Of a DNA stretch of 34,971 nucleotides, positions 1-8,367 are shown piece by piece; within the stretch, counting starts at the first letter, position 1, and each line of letters opens with the position of its first letter. The notes below the pieces were generated by a model. It made no database searches. It had not been told where the DNA came from and saw only the letters and a program-made list of their open reading frames with translations. This DNA is from an uncultured Clostridia bacterium. GTDB lineage: Bacteria; Bacillota; Clostridia; Lachnospirales; Cellulosilyticaceae. The DNA is taken from contig CALJNR010000047.1 of NCBI GenBank assembly GCA_937981575.1, forward strand, positions 1 to 34,971, written 5' to 3'. The position numbers were made by a program, and so were the translations under genes.

Positions 1-2
1 CA

Positions 3-32
3 AAAGGTTATGTAGTAGAAAAATTAGCTTAG
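3..32 (+). CDS. Possible 3' tail of an upstream gene (partial)
   Basis: One frame reads KGYVVEKLA and stops at TAG (30-32), 29 bases before a strong terminator hairpin. That is where the last codons of a gene entering from the left would be expected. Nine codons are too few to identify it. Confidence 0.3.
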   Translation, partial: KGYVVEKLA

Positions 33-61
33 AGTATAGTCGAGAGCTTAGGTGCCTAAAA

Positions 62-110
62 AAAATATAGAAATATAGGCTTGTTTGCTGTGCCTATATT
101 TCTATATTTT
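62..110 (+). terminator. Perfect 19-bp terminator hairpin
   Basis: Positions 62-80 pair perfectly with 92-110 around an 11-base loop. The 3' arm ends in TATATTTT. It most likely ends the transcript of the gene whose tail lies at the window start. Confidence 0.7.
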
Positions 111-120
111 AAAGAGGAGA

Positions 121-222
121 TTTTCGTAGGAAAGTTCGCCCAAGCTGGCAAGAGACCAAACTTTCCTATCTCACATGCGCGTACGCTTTTTGCACGCTCT
201 CTTGTAAAATAATTTTTTTACC
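121..222 (+). other. Structured leader region of unknown function
   Basis: This stretch is locally GC-richer than its flanks and self-complementary. TAGGAAAGTT (127-136) pairs with AACTTTCCTA (159-168). CAAGAGA near 149 can pair with TCTCTTG near 199. A GCGTACGC/GCACGC segment lies between, and a T7 run follows at about 213-219. Hairpin plus U-run could be a terminator or attenuator of a structured leader RNA, or a dispersed intergenic repeat. I recognise no known riboswitch consensus (no T-box, S-box or cobalamin box). Confidence 0.4.
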
Positions 223-245
223 TTCTGCCGGAGAAATAAGAGAGC

Positions 246-298
246 CTCATTGACGTTATATTGGTATTATTATATAATACCAATATAACGTCAATGAG
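246..298. repeat. 53-bp palindrome, 25-bp perfect arms
   Basis: Arms 246-270 and 274-298 are exact inverse complements around a 3-base centre. No T-run follows on either side, so a classical terminator is unlikely. The inner part has TTGGTATTA and TAATACCAA half sites, resembling operators of GntR-type regulators. It lies 120 bases before the activase start, so an operator for the regulator at 3704 is plausible. The arms are far longer than an operator needs, so a cruciform or small repeat element is an alternative. Confidence 0.6.
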
Positions 299-419
299 TA
301 ATTCTAATAGCTAGGCAGTTTGAGGAACGCTTAGTTTAAATAAATCTCAATGATACTGCGATTTCTCTAGAGCTATGCCATTAATGCATAACAATGAGTT
401 AAGAAGGGGGGAACAGCTG

Positions 420-1289
420 TTGGAACTAAAGGTTTTTCAAAAAGGGTTTAATTATTCGCAGGACGGAGACGGAAACCGACTTGTTTATCACCTTCAGGGC
501 TGTAATATACATTGCCCTTGGTGTGCTAATCCTGAAGGCATTGCAATAGACGGGATATTAATGGTGCAGAAGGATTATCTTATAGATGCGATTTGCCCAC
601 TTGGTGCTATTACTCATAAAGCGCTGAACAGACAGCTGTGCAAAACATGCCTTACCTATGACTGTGTGCAAAAGCATAGAACAAAAGGGATCAGACGCTC
701 ATATGAAACATATTCAGTTGATGAGCTTGTGGAGGAAGCTAAGCGAAGTGAAATACTTTTTTATGATGGCGGCGGGGTGACCCTCAGCGGCGGGGAGGCA
801 ACTGTTCAGTTCGAAGGAGTAAAAATGCTCCTTAGCAAGCTTAAAGCAAAAGGGATTCATACAGCTATTGAAACGAATGGAACCCATTCCAACCTTTCGG
901 AACTTTTTGGTGTCATTGACTTACTGATGATAGACTTTAAACATTATGATGATAATATGCATCAAAAGGTGACGGGAATATCTAATAAGATTATCATTCG
1001 AAATATAGAAAAGGCTCTTAATAATCACCCAAGAGTACATATACGCGTTCCGCTTATTGGAGGGTTTAATACGGACGAAAAAGATGCCGCAGGGTTTGCA
1101 GCTTTCTTCAAAAAGTATTCAAGCCAAAAGGCTGTGTTTGAATTTCTGCCTTATCACGAATATGGCAAAGCCAAGTGGGAGCAGTGCGGCTTAAATTATA
1201 AAGTCACAAACGGGGCCGTTGATGAAGGCACTATAGCTTTGTTTGAACACCTATTTATAGCAAACAACCTATCTGTTATTCACACTTAA
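420..1289 (+). CDS. Glycyl radical enzyme activating enzyme (radical SAM)
   Basis: This [4Fe-4S]/SAM enzyme should abstract a hydrogen from the catalytic glycine of the GRE encoded next door. The radical SAM cysteines are C28, C32 and C35 in GCNIHCPWC. TLSGGEATVQ is the SAM-binding GGE-type motif, and MIDFKHYD is a conserved activase motif further on. Between them C59, C74, C77 and C82 form a reduced ferredoxin-like insert able to hold about one auxiliary cluster, against two in glycerol-dehydratase activases. I chose the TTG at 420 because AAGGGGGG lies about 10 bases upstream and family homology begins at LKVFQKGF. In-frame ATGs at 375 and 384 lack an RBS. The GRE gene follows after 14 bases. 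Confidence 0.9.
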   Translation: MELKVFQKGFNYSQDGDGNRLVYHLQGCNIHCPWCANPEGIAIDGILMVQKDYLIDAICPLGAITHKALNRQLCKTCLTYDCVQKHRTKGIRRSYETYSVDELVEEAKRSEILFYDGGGVTLSGGEATVQFEGVKMLLSKLKAKGIHTAIETNGTHSNLSELFGVIDLLMIDFKHYDDNMHQKVTGISNKIIIRNIEKALNNHPRVHIRVPLIGGFNTDEKDAAGFAAFFKKYSSQKAVFEFLPYHEYGKAKWEQCGLNYKVTNGAVDEGTIALFEHLFIANNLSVIHT

Positions 1290-1303
1290 AGGAGGAGATA
1301 AAA

Positions 1304-3691
1304 ATGAGTATAGAAGTGCTTTATAGTGCAGAGGAGCTGCACAAGATGGCTTTGGAACTTTTTAAGGAAGAACGAGGCAGTGACAGGCTGGACGGTTGGT
1401 TTATTGCAAAAGAAATTGCCAGGGAATGTGATGAAAAATACAGTCATTTACCACCTAGCTTAAAAGCAGCAAGTACCCTTAAGGAGATTGTCAGCAGTAT
1501 ACCGCTTAGCATTTCAGAACATGCTGTTTTTGCCGGTACACAAAGAGATGCTTTTGCCAGGTCCTATGCACTGATTAACCCTTCATTTAAGGTTGATTCG
1601 TTTACAGGTTACTGCAATCCTGCAGGTGTTTTTGATGATATTCTGCCAAATGAAACGATTACGAAAGAACGTATTGAAAAACTTCGTACCTATACAGAGG
1701 AAACACCTTATGTTCAAAAATTAAAGACTGTTTACAAAGAAATAGAAACACGTACATCAGAAGCCCTCTTTTTCGTTGAGCAGGTGACAGGCCATGTTGT
1801 GCCTGACTTTAGAGCAGTGCTTAGGGATGGGATAGAAGGGCTTAGAACAAAGATTGCTGATAAACTTAAAAGAGAGTCAGATCCCGATAAAACACATTAT
1901 TATAAAGCGATGGAGATGACTTTGGATGCTGCTTTCATATTGGCAGACCGCTATAAGAAGCTTGCAAGAAATCAGCAAAAAACGGCAAGCCCCAGCAGAA
2001 AGGTGCAGCTCATCTTCATAGAAGAAACGTTGCATCATGTCCCTTGTAAAGGGGCGCGGAATCTTCATGAAGCTATCCAAATGTTTATGCTGTTATGGCA
2101 GGTCATGTGCCTTGAACAGTCCCCTAACCCCTTTGCGTTTTCAGTAGGCAATGCGGATAGAATTTTTGAACCTTATCGCATGCAGGAACATCTAAATCGT
2201 GAACTGAGTGCAGCACTTTTTAAGCATTTTTTAGTATTTTTCAATGTAGGAGACAGAAGCTGGGCTATTTCTCAAAATATCATGGTCGGCGGACGGGGAT
2301 ATAACGGCAGTGACCTGACAAGTGAGTCAACCTATGCACTTTTAGATGCCTTTTATGAGCTTAATCTTCCGCAGCCTATTTTATCTGTAAAACTCCATAG
2401 CAAAACACCGGATGCTCTATATAGAGCTTTGGGCAAGTTTTTCTTTACGGAAGGCATGCTTACCCCATCTATTTTTAATGATGACTCGCTTTTTAAAGTA
2501 CTTGAAAAGGCTGGAGTTGATCAAAGCGACCTTGAAGACTATGGCATAGCAGGATGCCAGGAGCCGCTTATTATGGGCAAAGATAATGGGAATACAACAA
2601 ACAGCTGGCTGAATCTAGGAAAGATCCTGGAACTGGCACTTAATGATGGCGTTTCTTTACTTACTAAAAGAAAGATCGGGGTAAGCCGCAAAGAAATAAA
2701 TGCAGCATATGATGATCCTAAAGAAGTGCTTGCCCACATCAGAGAAATATTTTATCAGCATCTGGATATTTATATGGAGGAAATGGTACAAGCTGCCAAT
2801 GAAGCGTGTAAGGCCCTTTCGCTTTTACCAGTTCCTTTTTTATCTCTGTTTATGGGAGGGATTGAAAGCGGCGTGGATATGCGGGATACGCATAGGCAGG
2901 GAACCAAGTATAATGGGAGCGGGTGCCTTATTCATGGACTTTCAGTCACAGCAGATGCTTTTGCAGCCATTGATTGTCTCCTAAGAGAAAGACCGGAGGA
3001 CGCTGAACACTTAGCGGAGCTGCTGCGTACAAACTTTGAGCAGGATGAAATACTTTGGCAGTATCTGCAGAGCTGTCCGAAGTATGGCAACAATATTGAC
3101 AGCGTAGATGAAGAGATAAAGAATCTTGCAATAGAAGTATGCCGCAGAGTTAAGGATAAAAAAAACTATTTAGGCAATGCGTTCAGACCGGATTTTAGCA
3201 CCCCGTCTACTCATCTTCTCTATGGTTACTGGGGAGGAGCAACGCCAGACGGCAGAAAGGCACGAGAAATGCTGGGGTATGGAATAGATCCATTATATGG
3301 AGCAGCTGAGATGGGACTAGGCTTTAGAATGCTTTCTGCTATGAAACTTCCCTATGAAGTAATGAACGGCGGCTATGCATCTCACTTTGGGATTAATCCT
3401 GGTTATTTTTCAGGCAAGACGGTTGAAGATAAGGGACTTGAGTTTAAAAATAAAGTTGTAAAACCTCTTTTTTTCAATGAAAAACACCAGGGGGCAGCGC
3501 CATTTTATCTTTACGTTAATGTAACGACTCCAGAAATTTTGCGCAAGGTTTTAGAAGATCCTAAAAGATACGCCCCTAGCGGTGTTTATATCATGCGCAT
3601 CCATGGAACATTTGTAAATTTCCTTGACTTATCTCTTGAAATTCAACAAGATATAATCAAAAGGCTTGATCTAAAGTCTACAACGTTTTAG
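1304..3691 (+). CDS. Glycyl radical enzyme, eliminase/dehydratase-like, substrate unknown
   Basis: A 795-residue member of the pyruvate formate-lyase/dehydratase superfamily. The PFL-like barrel spans about residues 30-640 and the glycine-radical domain about 670-790. The thiyl-radical Cys is C418 in GCQEP, followed at +2 by E420, the general-base position of 1,2-eliminating GREs, which usually read GCVEP. PFL itself has two adjacent cysteines, so this is not PFL. The glycyl radical residue is G768 in RIHGTFVNF, where most families have R-V-(S/A)-G-Y/F. The RBS AAGGAGGAG lies 7 bases before ATG. Neighbours (activase, sugar-type regulator, sedoheptulokinase-like kinase) point to a carbohydrate or polyol substrate. 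Family assignment is secure; the reaction is inference. Confidence 0.9.
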   Translation: MSIEVLYSAEELHKMALELFKEERGSDRLDGWFIAKEIARECDEKYSHLPPSLKAASTLKEIVSSIPLSISEHAVFAGTQRDAFARSYALINPSFKVDSFTGYCNPAGVFDDILPNETITKERIEKLRTYTEETPYVQKLKTVYKEIETRTSEALFFVEQVTGHVVPDFRAVLRDGIEGLRTKIADKLKRESDPDKTHYYKAMEMTLDAAFILADRYKKLARNQQKTASPSRKVQLIFIEETLHHVPCKGARNLHEAIQMFMLLWQVMCLEQSPNPFAFSVGNADRIFEPYRMQEHLNRELSAALFKHFLVFFNVGDRSWAISQNIMVGGRGYNGSDLTSESTYALLDAFYELNLPQPILSVKLHSKTPDALYRALGKFFFTEGMLTPSIFNDDSLFKVLEKAGVDQSDLEDYGIAGCQEPLIMGKDNGNTTNSWLNLGKILELALNDGVSLLTKRKIGVSRKEINAAYDDPKEVLAHIREIFYQHLDIYMEEMVQAANEACKALSLLPVPFLSLFMGGIESGVDMRDTHRQGTKYNGSGCLIHGLSVTADAFAAIDCLLRERPEDAEHLAELLRTNFEQDEILWQYLQSCPKYGNNIDSVDEEIKNLAIEVCRRVKDKKNYLGNAFRPDFSTPSTHLLYGYWGGATPDGRKAREMLGYGIDPLYGAAEMGLGFRMLSAMKLPYEVMNGGYASHFGINPGYFSGKTVEDKGLEFKNKVVKPLFFNEKHQGAAPFYLYVNVTTPEILRKVLEDPKRYAPSGVYIMRIHGTFVNFLDLSLEIQQDIIKRLDLKSTTF

Positions 3692-3703
3692 AAGGAGTTC
3701 ATG

Positions 3704-4735
3704 ATGGAAAATGACAGACTTTATTTATCACTTAAAAACAGGCTGTGTGCGATGATTTACACAGGTATTTATAAAGAGGGGGAGAATATTCCACCGGAGC
3801 GGGTACTGGCAGAGCGTTTAGAGCTAAGCAGGGTAACTGTGCGTAAAGCCCTGGATTTGCTTGAGAAGGACCAAATTATTGAGAGAGTACAGGGAAGTGG
3901 GACCCAAATTAAGTTGAGAAAAAAGGGCTATAGGGGCAACTTAGATCTTATAGCCCTTGTGGCACCAGCTCAAAACCCCTTTTTTGCAGCTTTTATTGAT
4001 TCTTTTCAAAAAGAAGCCAATCAGCATGATTCATTAGTGCTTTTTATGCAAAATCCAGCTGAAGAAAGAATAGAAGACAGTCTTTTTAAGCTGTTCCAAA
4101 AAAACATACGTAATGTAGTCATATGGCTGGAAAGCCTGCAGATTGATAAAGAAAAAATCAGAAGGCTCCGAGGTCTGGGGATGAATATTGTCTTTTTTGA
4201 TATTAGTGTTCCTTCACCGTATGGTGACTGTGTGGCGCTTGATAATGAAGATGCAGTGGATGCGCTTTACAAGTTTGTTAAGGAGCAGGGAATCCATAAA
4301 ATTTACTATATTGGATGGGACAATCACAACCTCTCAAGTGTCAGAGAAAGAGAAGAAACTTATAAAAAACTTAGTCAAAATAAATATCACATATTTCATA
4401 TGAACTGGGATAATAAAGGAAGGCTGACGGAATCAATCGAACAGTTTATTAGTGTTTGTGGTTTCAAAGATGACACGCAGCAAGCCGTCATATGCGGTGA
4501 TGGCGAGCTGGGCATTGCGCTTAAGAAAGCGCTCATTATGCAGAGGCTTGAAGGCATAACTGTAGTATCAGTAGATGATTATCCTGAAGCAAAAGAACTG
4601 GGACTAAGTGTTTACAAGCAATGCTTTCCAAAACTTGCGAAACAGGTATATTGCTGCCTTGCAGAGCAAAATAATGGAGATGCGGATTGGAAAGCTTTGG
4701 TTTATAAAGTTAAAGGAGAATTCATAAGGCGGTGA
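3704..4735 (+). CDS. GntR/LacI-type (AraR-like) transcriptional regulator
   Basis: An N-terminal GntR winged helix-turn-helix (about residues 1-70, with the PPERVLAERLELSRVTVRKA recognition region) is fused to a LacI/periplasmic-binding-protein-like sensor domain (about 78-343). The latter starts LIALVAPAQNPFFAAFIDSF and contains FFDISVPSPYGDCVALDN and VVSVDDYPEA. This architecture, as in AraR, usually gives sugar-responsive repressors. GAAGGAG at 3691-3697 overlaps the GRE stop codon. Two ATGs follow at 3701 and 3704, and the second has the better spacing. The gene sits inside the GRE operon, so local control is likely. The 53-bp palindrome at 246-298 is a candidate target. The effector is unknown, perhaps the GRE substrate or its phosphate. 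Confidence 0.88.
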   Translation: MENDRLYLSLKNRLCAMIYTGIYKEGENIPPERVLAERLELSRVTVRKALDLLEKDQIIERVQGSGTQIKLRKKGYRGNLDLIALVAPAQNPFFAAFIDSFQKEANQHDSLVLFMQNPAEERIEDSLFKLFQKNIRNVVIWLESLQIDKEKIRRLRGLGMNIVFFDISVPSPYGDCVALDNEDAVDALYKFVKEQGIHKIYYIGWDNHNLSSVREREETYKKLSQNKYHIFHMNWDNKGRLTESIEQFISVCGFKDDTQQAVICGDGELGIALKKALIMQRLEGITVVSVDDYPEAKELGLSVYKQCFPKLAKQVYCCLAEQNNGDADWKALVYKVKGEFIRR

Positions 4736-4738
4736 AAA

Positions 4739-6127
4739 ATGGATAAAAAGCTATCGCTGGGAATAGATATTGGAACGACAACCCTTTGTATGCTGCTTTT
4801 AGATGGGGAAAATGGAGAACTTCTAGAGACTATTACACAGCAGAATGAAGCATTCATAAAAGGAAAAGCATCTTTTGAAAAGCTGCAGGATGTTTCTGTT
4901 ATTGAGGCGCAGGTTAATGATATGCTGATGGGGATTTTGAAAAAATATCCTGTCATTTCATGCATTGGCGTAACAGGTCAGATGCATGGAATTGTTTATA
5001 TCGATGAAAAAGGGCAGGCGGTAAGTCCTCTTTATACGTGGCAGGATGAAAGGGGTAATTTACTCTATAAAAACGGCTTAAGCTATGCAGCCTATTTGGG
5101 AGAGATAGCCGGTTATAAGCTTTCAACAGGTTTTGGAGCTGTAACGCATTTTTATAATCAGGCAAATCAGCTGATTCCAAGTACAGCTAAATATTTATGT
5201 ACGGTTATGGACTATATAGCAATGCGCCTTGCAGGTGAAAAAGCTCCCCTTATGCATCCGTCAAATGCTGCCAGCATTGGAGCATTTGATCTCAAAAAGA
5301 ACCAATTTGATCTTGCCGCATTAGAAAAAGCGGGAATAGATGTTTCTTTCTTTCCAAAATTATTGGAAGATAGGGCAGTACATGAAAAAAATAAGAATGG
5401 TCAGATTGTTGCAGCTGCTATTGGAGATAACCAGGCAAGTTTTATAGGTTCTGTTAAAGGCGGGGGCCTAGGACTCCTTGTTAATATTGGTACGTCTAGT
5501 CAAGTTTCTGTTTATACGTCATGTTTCGAAGAAGTTCCAGGATTGGAGACACGGCCCCTTATCAATAAAAGTTTTATTTTAGTGGGATCTCCTTTATGCG
5601 GGGGACGAGCTTATGCCCTTTTAGAAGCCTTCTTTAGAGAAATTGCAGAACTTGTGACTGAGCAAGAACTTCCGAAGCTTTATCCGCTAATGGCCCGCCT
5701 AACAGAGGGATTTTCGGAAATAACAGATCCACTGGAAATCTTGCCGCAGTTCTCAGGAACCCGGGAGCAGCCAGACTTAAGAGGAGAAATTAGAAATATA
5801 AGTACTGAAAACTTTACAGCAAAGCATTTTGCCATAGGCATGCTGCAAGGAATAGCACGGGAAGTTTATGACCTTTATCTAGCGGCTAAGCCTTATTTAA
5901 AAGAACGCCCAGTTCGGCTGATAGGATCAGGGAATGCTGTAAGGATGAATAAAGCTTTGCAGCAGATGATTTTCAAGCTTTTTGACATTCCCTTATGTAT
6001 TCCAGTCCATAAGGAAGAAGCAAGCTATGGCGCAGCACTGTTCGCACTCATTGAGGCAGGTTTTTTTAGTACATTAGAAGAAGCTCAAAAGCTTATTAGA
6101 TATACTTGTGATTTAGATCAGACCTAG
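4739..6127 (+). CDS. FGGY carbohydrate kinase, sedoheptulokinase-like
   Basis: A 462-residue FGGY kinase expected to phosphorylate a sugar or polyol with ATP. The N-terminal phosphate motif is GIDIGTTT (8-15). GQMHG (80-84), then TWQDERG and a later STGFGAVTHFY stretch, resemble sedoheptulokinase (SHPK) more than xylulokinase or glycerol kinase. D230 in IGDNQAS fits the catalytic Asp of the family. LVNIGTSSQVSVY and LIGSGNAVRMNKALQQ are the C-domain nucleotide motifs. ATG starts 3 bases after the regulator stop, indicating translational coupling. The SHPK likeness is my pattern reading. A ketose (possibly heptulose) substrate is inference; xylulose or ribulose remain possible. Confidence 0.87.
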   Translation: MDKKLSLGIDIGTTTLCMLLLDGENGELLETITQQNEAFIKGKASFEKLQDVSVIEAQVNDMLMGILKKYPVISCIGVTGQMHGIVYIDEKGQAVSPLYTWQDERGNLLYKNGLSYAAYLGEIAGYKLSTGFGAVTHFYNQANQLIPSTAKYLCTVMDYIAMRLAGEKAPLMHPSNAASIGAFDLKKNQFDLAALEKAGIDVSFFPKLLEDRAVHEKNKNGQIVAAAIGDNQASFIGSVKGGGLGLLVNIGTSSQVSVYTSCFEEVPGLETRPLINKSFILVGSPLCGGRAYALLEAFFREIAELVTEQELPKLYPLMARLTEGFSEITDPLEILPQFSGTREQPDLRGEIRNISTENFTAKHFAIGMLQGIAREVYDLYLAAKPYLKERPVRLIGSGNAVRMNKALQQMIFKLFDIPLCIPVHKEEASYGAALFALIEAGFFSTLEEAQKLIRYTCDLDQT

Positions 6128-6315
6128 ACTATCAAGGGAGTAGTTTGATTCTATAAGCAGTGGCAATAGGAATTATAAATAAGTGTCATAAAATACCCAG
6201 CCTAAACAGTGATTAGGTCACAGTTAAATATAAATACCATGAGTATAATAAAGATGCAGCTAGATTAAGTAACGAACTTAGCGGCGGCAAATTTATTAAT
6301 ACTTGAGGTGATAGT

Positions 6316-6906
6316 GTGAATAACAATATGTTTAGCAATCTTAAAAACAACAAGTTTTTATTTTTAGTAACATTAGCTTATTTTATTTTAGGATTTATCA
6401 CTATACATTTTGCTCTTCTAGGTATTTTATGTATGATACTGCCCTTTGTCCTATTATTTAAAAACCAACGAAAAACTTGGTGTCAGGGGTATTGCCCAAG
6501 AGCGAACCTTTATACCAGAACAGGAAAATTTACATCCAAGTATTCTATGAAAACACCAAAGTTTTTTGTTAAAGGCTATATGAAGTGGATTATTTTCGGC
6601 TATTTTGTGCTTAGCTTGTTTTTTATTACAATGACAACAGTTAAAGTTGCAGCAGGGGATGTTGCGCCTATGAATTATCTAAGATTTTTAATTGTTTTTC
6701 CGCTGCCAAAAGCTATGCCGCAGCTATTCAGTTACGGAGGAGCTGCGCCATGGATAACGCATCTTGCTTATCGGTTTTACTCAATGATGATGACAACCAC
6801 TCTGCTGGGACTAGGCCTTGCTCTCATTTATAAGCCAAGAACGTGGTGCACAATTTGTCCGATTGCAACACTTTCAGATGGGTATATTAAAAAGGCGAAA
6901 GGATAG
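6316..6906 (+). CDS. Membrane 4Fe-4S protein (NapH/Fer4_5-like)
   Basis: A 196-residue integral membrane protein. Hydrophobic spans lie near 14-48, 88-108, 115-140 and 153-172. Two CX(2-3)CP motifs, WCQGYCPR (C56, C60) and WCTICP (C178, C181), are of the kind seen in NapH/NosR/YccM-type membrane polyferredoxins, though the usual soluble ferredoxin domain is absent. It probably holds a cluster or passes electrons at the membrane. The start is GTG, with GAGGTG 5 bases upstream. It lies 188 bases after the kinase with no terminator seen between, so read-through from the GRE operon is possible, but a functional link is unproven. Confidence 0.7.
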   Translation: MNNNMFSNLKNNKFLFLVTLAYFILGFITIHFALLGILCMILPFVLLFKNQRKTWCQGYCPRANLYTRTGKFTSKYSMKTPKFFVKGYMKWIIFGYFVLSLFFITMTTVKVAAGDVAPMNYLRFLIVFPLPKAMPQLFSYGGAAPWITHLAYRFYSMMMTTTLLGLGLALIYKPRTWCTICPIATLSDGYIKKAKG

Positions 6907-7062
6907 GGCTGAGTGGGGCGGAATATGCAGCAATGAATAGGAGATAAACAGAATACAAAATAAGAGATAAGCGATAAACTTCATCAGCATTCAAGGAGCA
7001 GGACCAAGATAGAAAGCAAAAAAGAGAAATCATTTGATAGAGCTATAAGGAGGATAAAACGG

Positions 7063-8145
7063 ATGGCAAAATTATATGGCAGGGAAATGTCAAAACAGGA
7101 GCTGCTGAAAAAGGTAGGAAACATGGCTCAGGTAGCTTCAATCACGCCTTATGAAATGAGCGAAGGTAGAGCGAGGGGCATCAAAGCCTTTGATGTTTCA
7201 GCAGGAGAAATGAGTTTTACAGTGCTTGAGAGCAAATGTCTGGATCTATTAAATATGAAATATAAAGGCATCAACCTAGGCTTCTTGTCTAAGCCGGGAC
7301 TTGCTGCGCCGGAATATTTTAACCCTATTGCAGGGGAGTTTTTACGTTATTTCCAAGGGGGTATGCTTTATACCTGCGGGCTTTCCAATATAGGCGTTCC
7401 TTGTGTAGATGAAGGGGAAGACCATAGTCTTCATGGCCGAATTGCCCATACGCCCGCTGAAAAGGTAAGTGTATTTTCAGCTTGGGACGGAGAAGATTAT
7501 GTGATGAAAATATCCGGAGAAATGAGAGAAGCGGCACACTTTAAAGAAAATTTAGTCCTCAAAAGAGAGATTGAAACAAAGTTAGGTGCAAAGTATGTGA
7601 GGATTCGAGATGTGGTTGTTAATGAAGGACAGGAAGAACAGCCCGTTATGCTTTTATATCATTTCAATTTTGGGTATCCGCTTTTAGATGAAGGGACAAG
7701 GATCATTGTCCCACAAAATAAAATCCTGCCTAGAACAGAAATAGCTAAGGAAAATATCACTGAGTTTGAAAAAATAAGCGGACCTATCGATCAGTTTAAA
7801 GAGCATGTTTTTTATATCGAAAGTGCATCGAATGAAAAGGGAGACACTTATGCAGCACTTATTAATGATCAATTAGGCCTTGGGGTGTATGTCAAATATA
7901 ATCTATCTGAGCTCCCTATTTTGGTTGAATGGAAATCGATGGCCTCTGGAGATTACGCCTTAGGCTTAGAACCAGGAACCCATTACTTAGAGGGCAGAGA
8001 TGAGGAAAGAAAAAAAGGAACGCTTAAGACTTTAGCCCCTTTTGGGCAATTAACTTTTAATTTGGAAATCGGCGTATTAGATGGTAAAAATGAGATTGAT
8101 ATGTTTGTGAGGAAGTTGGAGAAATTAAGGAACTTAAATAAGTAA
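7063..8145 (+). CDS. DUF4432 aldose 1-epimerase-like protein
   Basis: A 360-residue protein of the galactose-mutarotase-like beta-sandwich superfamily, DUF4432 branch. Recognisable parts are LESKCLDLLNMKYKGINLG, HSLHGRIAHTPAE (likely sugar-site histidines), LYHFNFGYPLLDEGTR and near the C-terminus LGLEPGTHYLEGRDEERKKG. Members are found beside sugar-catabolic genes and are thought to interconvert anomers or bind acyclic-prone sugars. Few are characterised. AAGGAGG (7047-7053) lies 9 bases before ATG. Proximity to the GRE/kinase genes suggests a role in presenting the same sugar, which is an inference. Confidence 0.8.
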   Translation: MAKLYGREMSKQELLKKVGNMAQVASITPYEMSEGRARGIKAFDVSAGEMSFTVLESKCLDLLNMKYKGINLGFLSKPGLAAPEYFNPIAGEFLRYFQGGMLYTCGLSNIGVPCVDEGEDHSLHGRIAHTPAEKVSVFSAWDGEDYVMKISGEMREAAHFKENLVLKREIETKLGAKYVRIRDVVVNEGQEEQPVMLLYHFNFGYPLLDEGTRIIVPQNKILPRTEIAKENITEFEKISGPIDQFKEHVFYIESASNEKGDTYAALINDQLGLGVYVKYNLSELPILVEWKSMASGDYALGLEPGTHYLEGRDEERKKGTLKTLAPFGQLTFNLEIGVLDGKNEIDMFVRKLEKLRNLNK

Positions 8146-8285
8146 TTTTTTAAAATGATATGTTGTAAATATTTAGGCCTGAAGCTCATTTTTCCAATGA
8201 CTGTATAAAAAATATATATTAGGAAGATGTTCTTGTTTTTTATCAAAGTATAAACCATAACATAATTCATACCCCGTAAAACGAC

Positions 8286-8321
8286 TTCACTCTTAAATAC
8301 TGCTGAGTATTTAAGAGTGAA
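8286..8321. repeat. 16-bp perfect hairpin before the GGDEF gene
   Basis: Positions 8286-8301 pair perfectly with 8306-8321 across the four-base loop GCTG. An A-run, not a T-run, follows on the plus strand, so it is a weak candidate as terminator for the DUF4432 gene. It lies about 50 bases upstream of the putative promoter of the next gene and could be a regulatory palindrome. Confidence 0.5.
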
Positions 8322-8367
8322 AAAGGTATCTAGATTTATTCTAAATAGCATGAAGATAAACAGACTA

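Noticed and set aside
2700..2984. 94-codon ORF and other ORFs inside the GRE gene on both strands
   Set aside because: They overlap a clear full-length GRE in other frames and show no family features.
1304..3691. Annotation of the GRE as pyruvate formate-lyase
   Set aside because: PFL has two adjacent catalytic cysteines; here a single C418 with E420 follows the eliminase pattern, and the context is not fermentation genes.
7325..7537. Minus-strand ORFs within the DUF4432, SelO-flanking and FGGY genes
   Set aside because: They are shadows of well-supported plus-strand genes, with no RBS.
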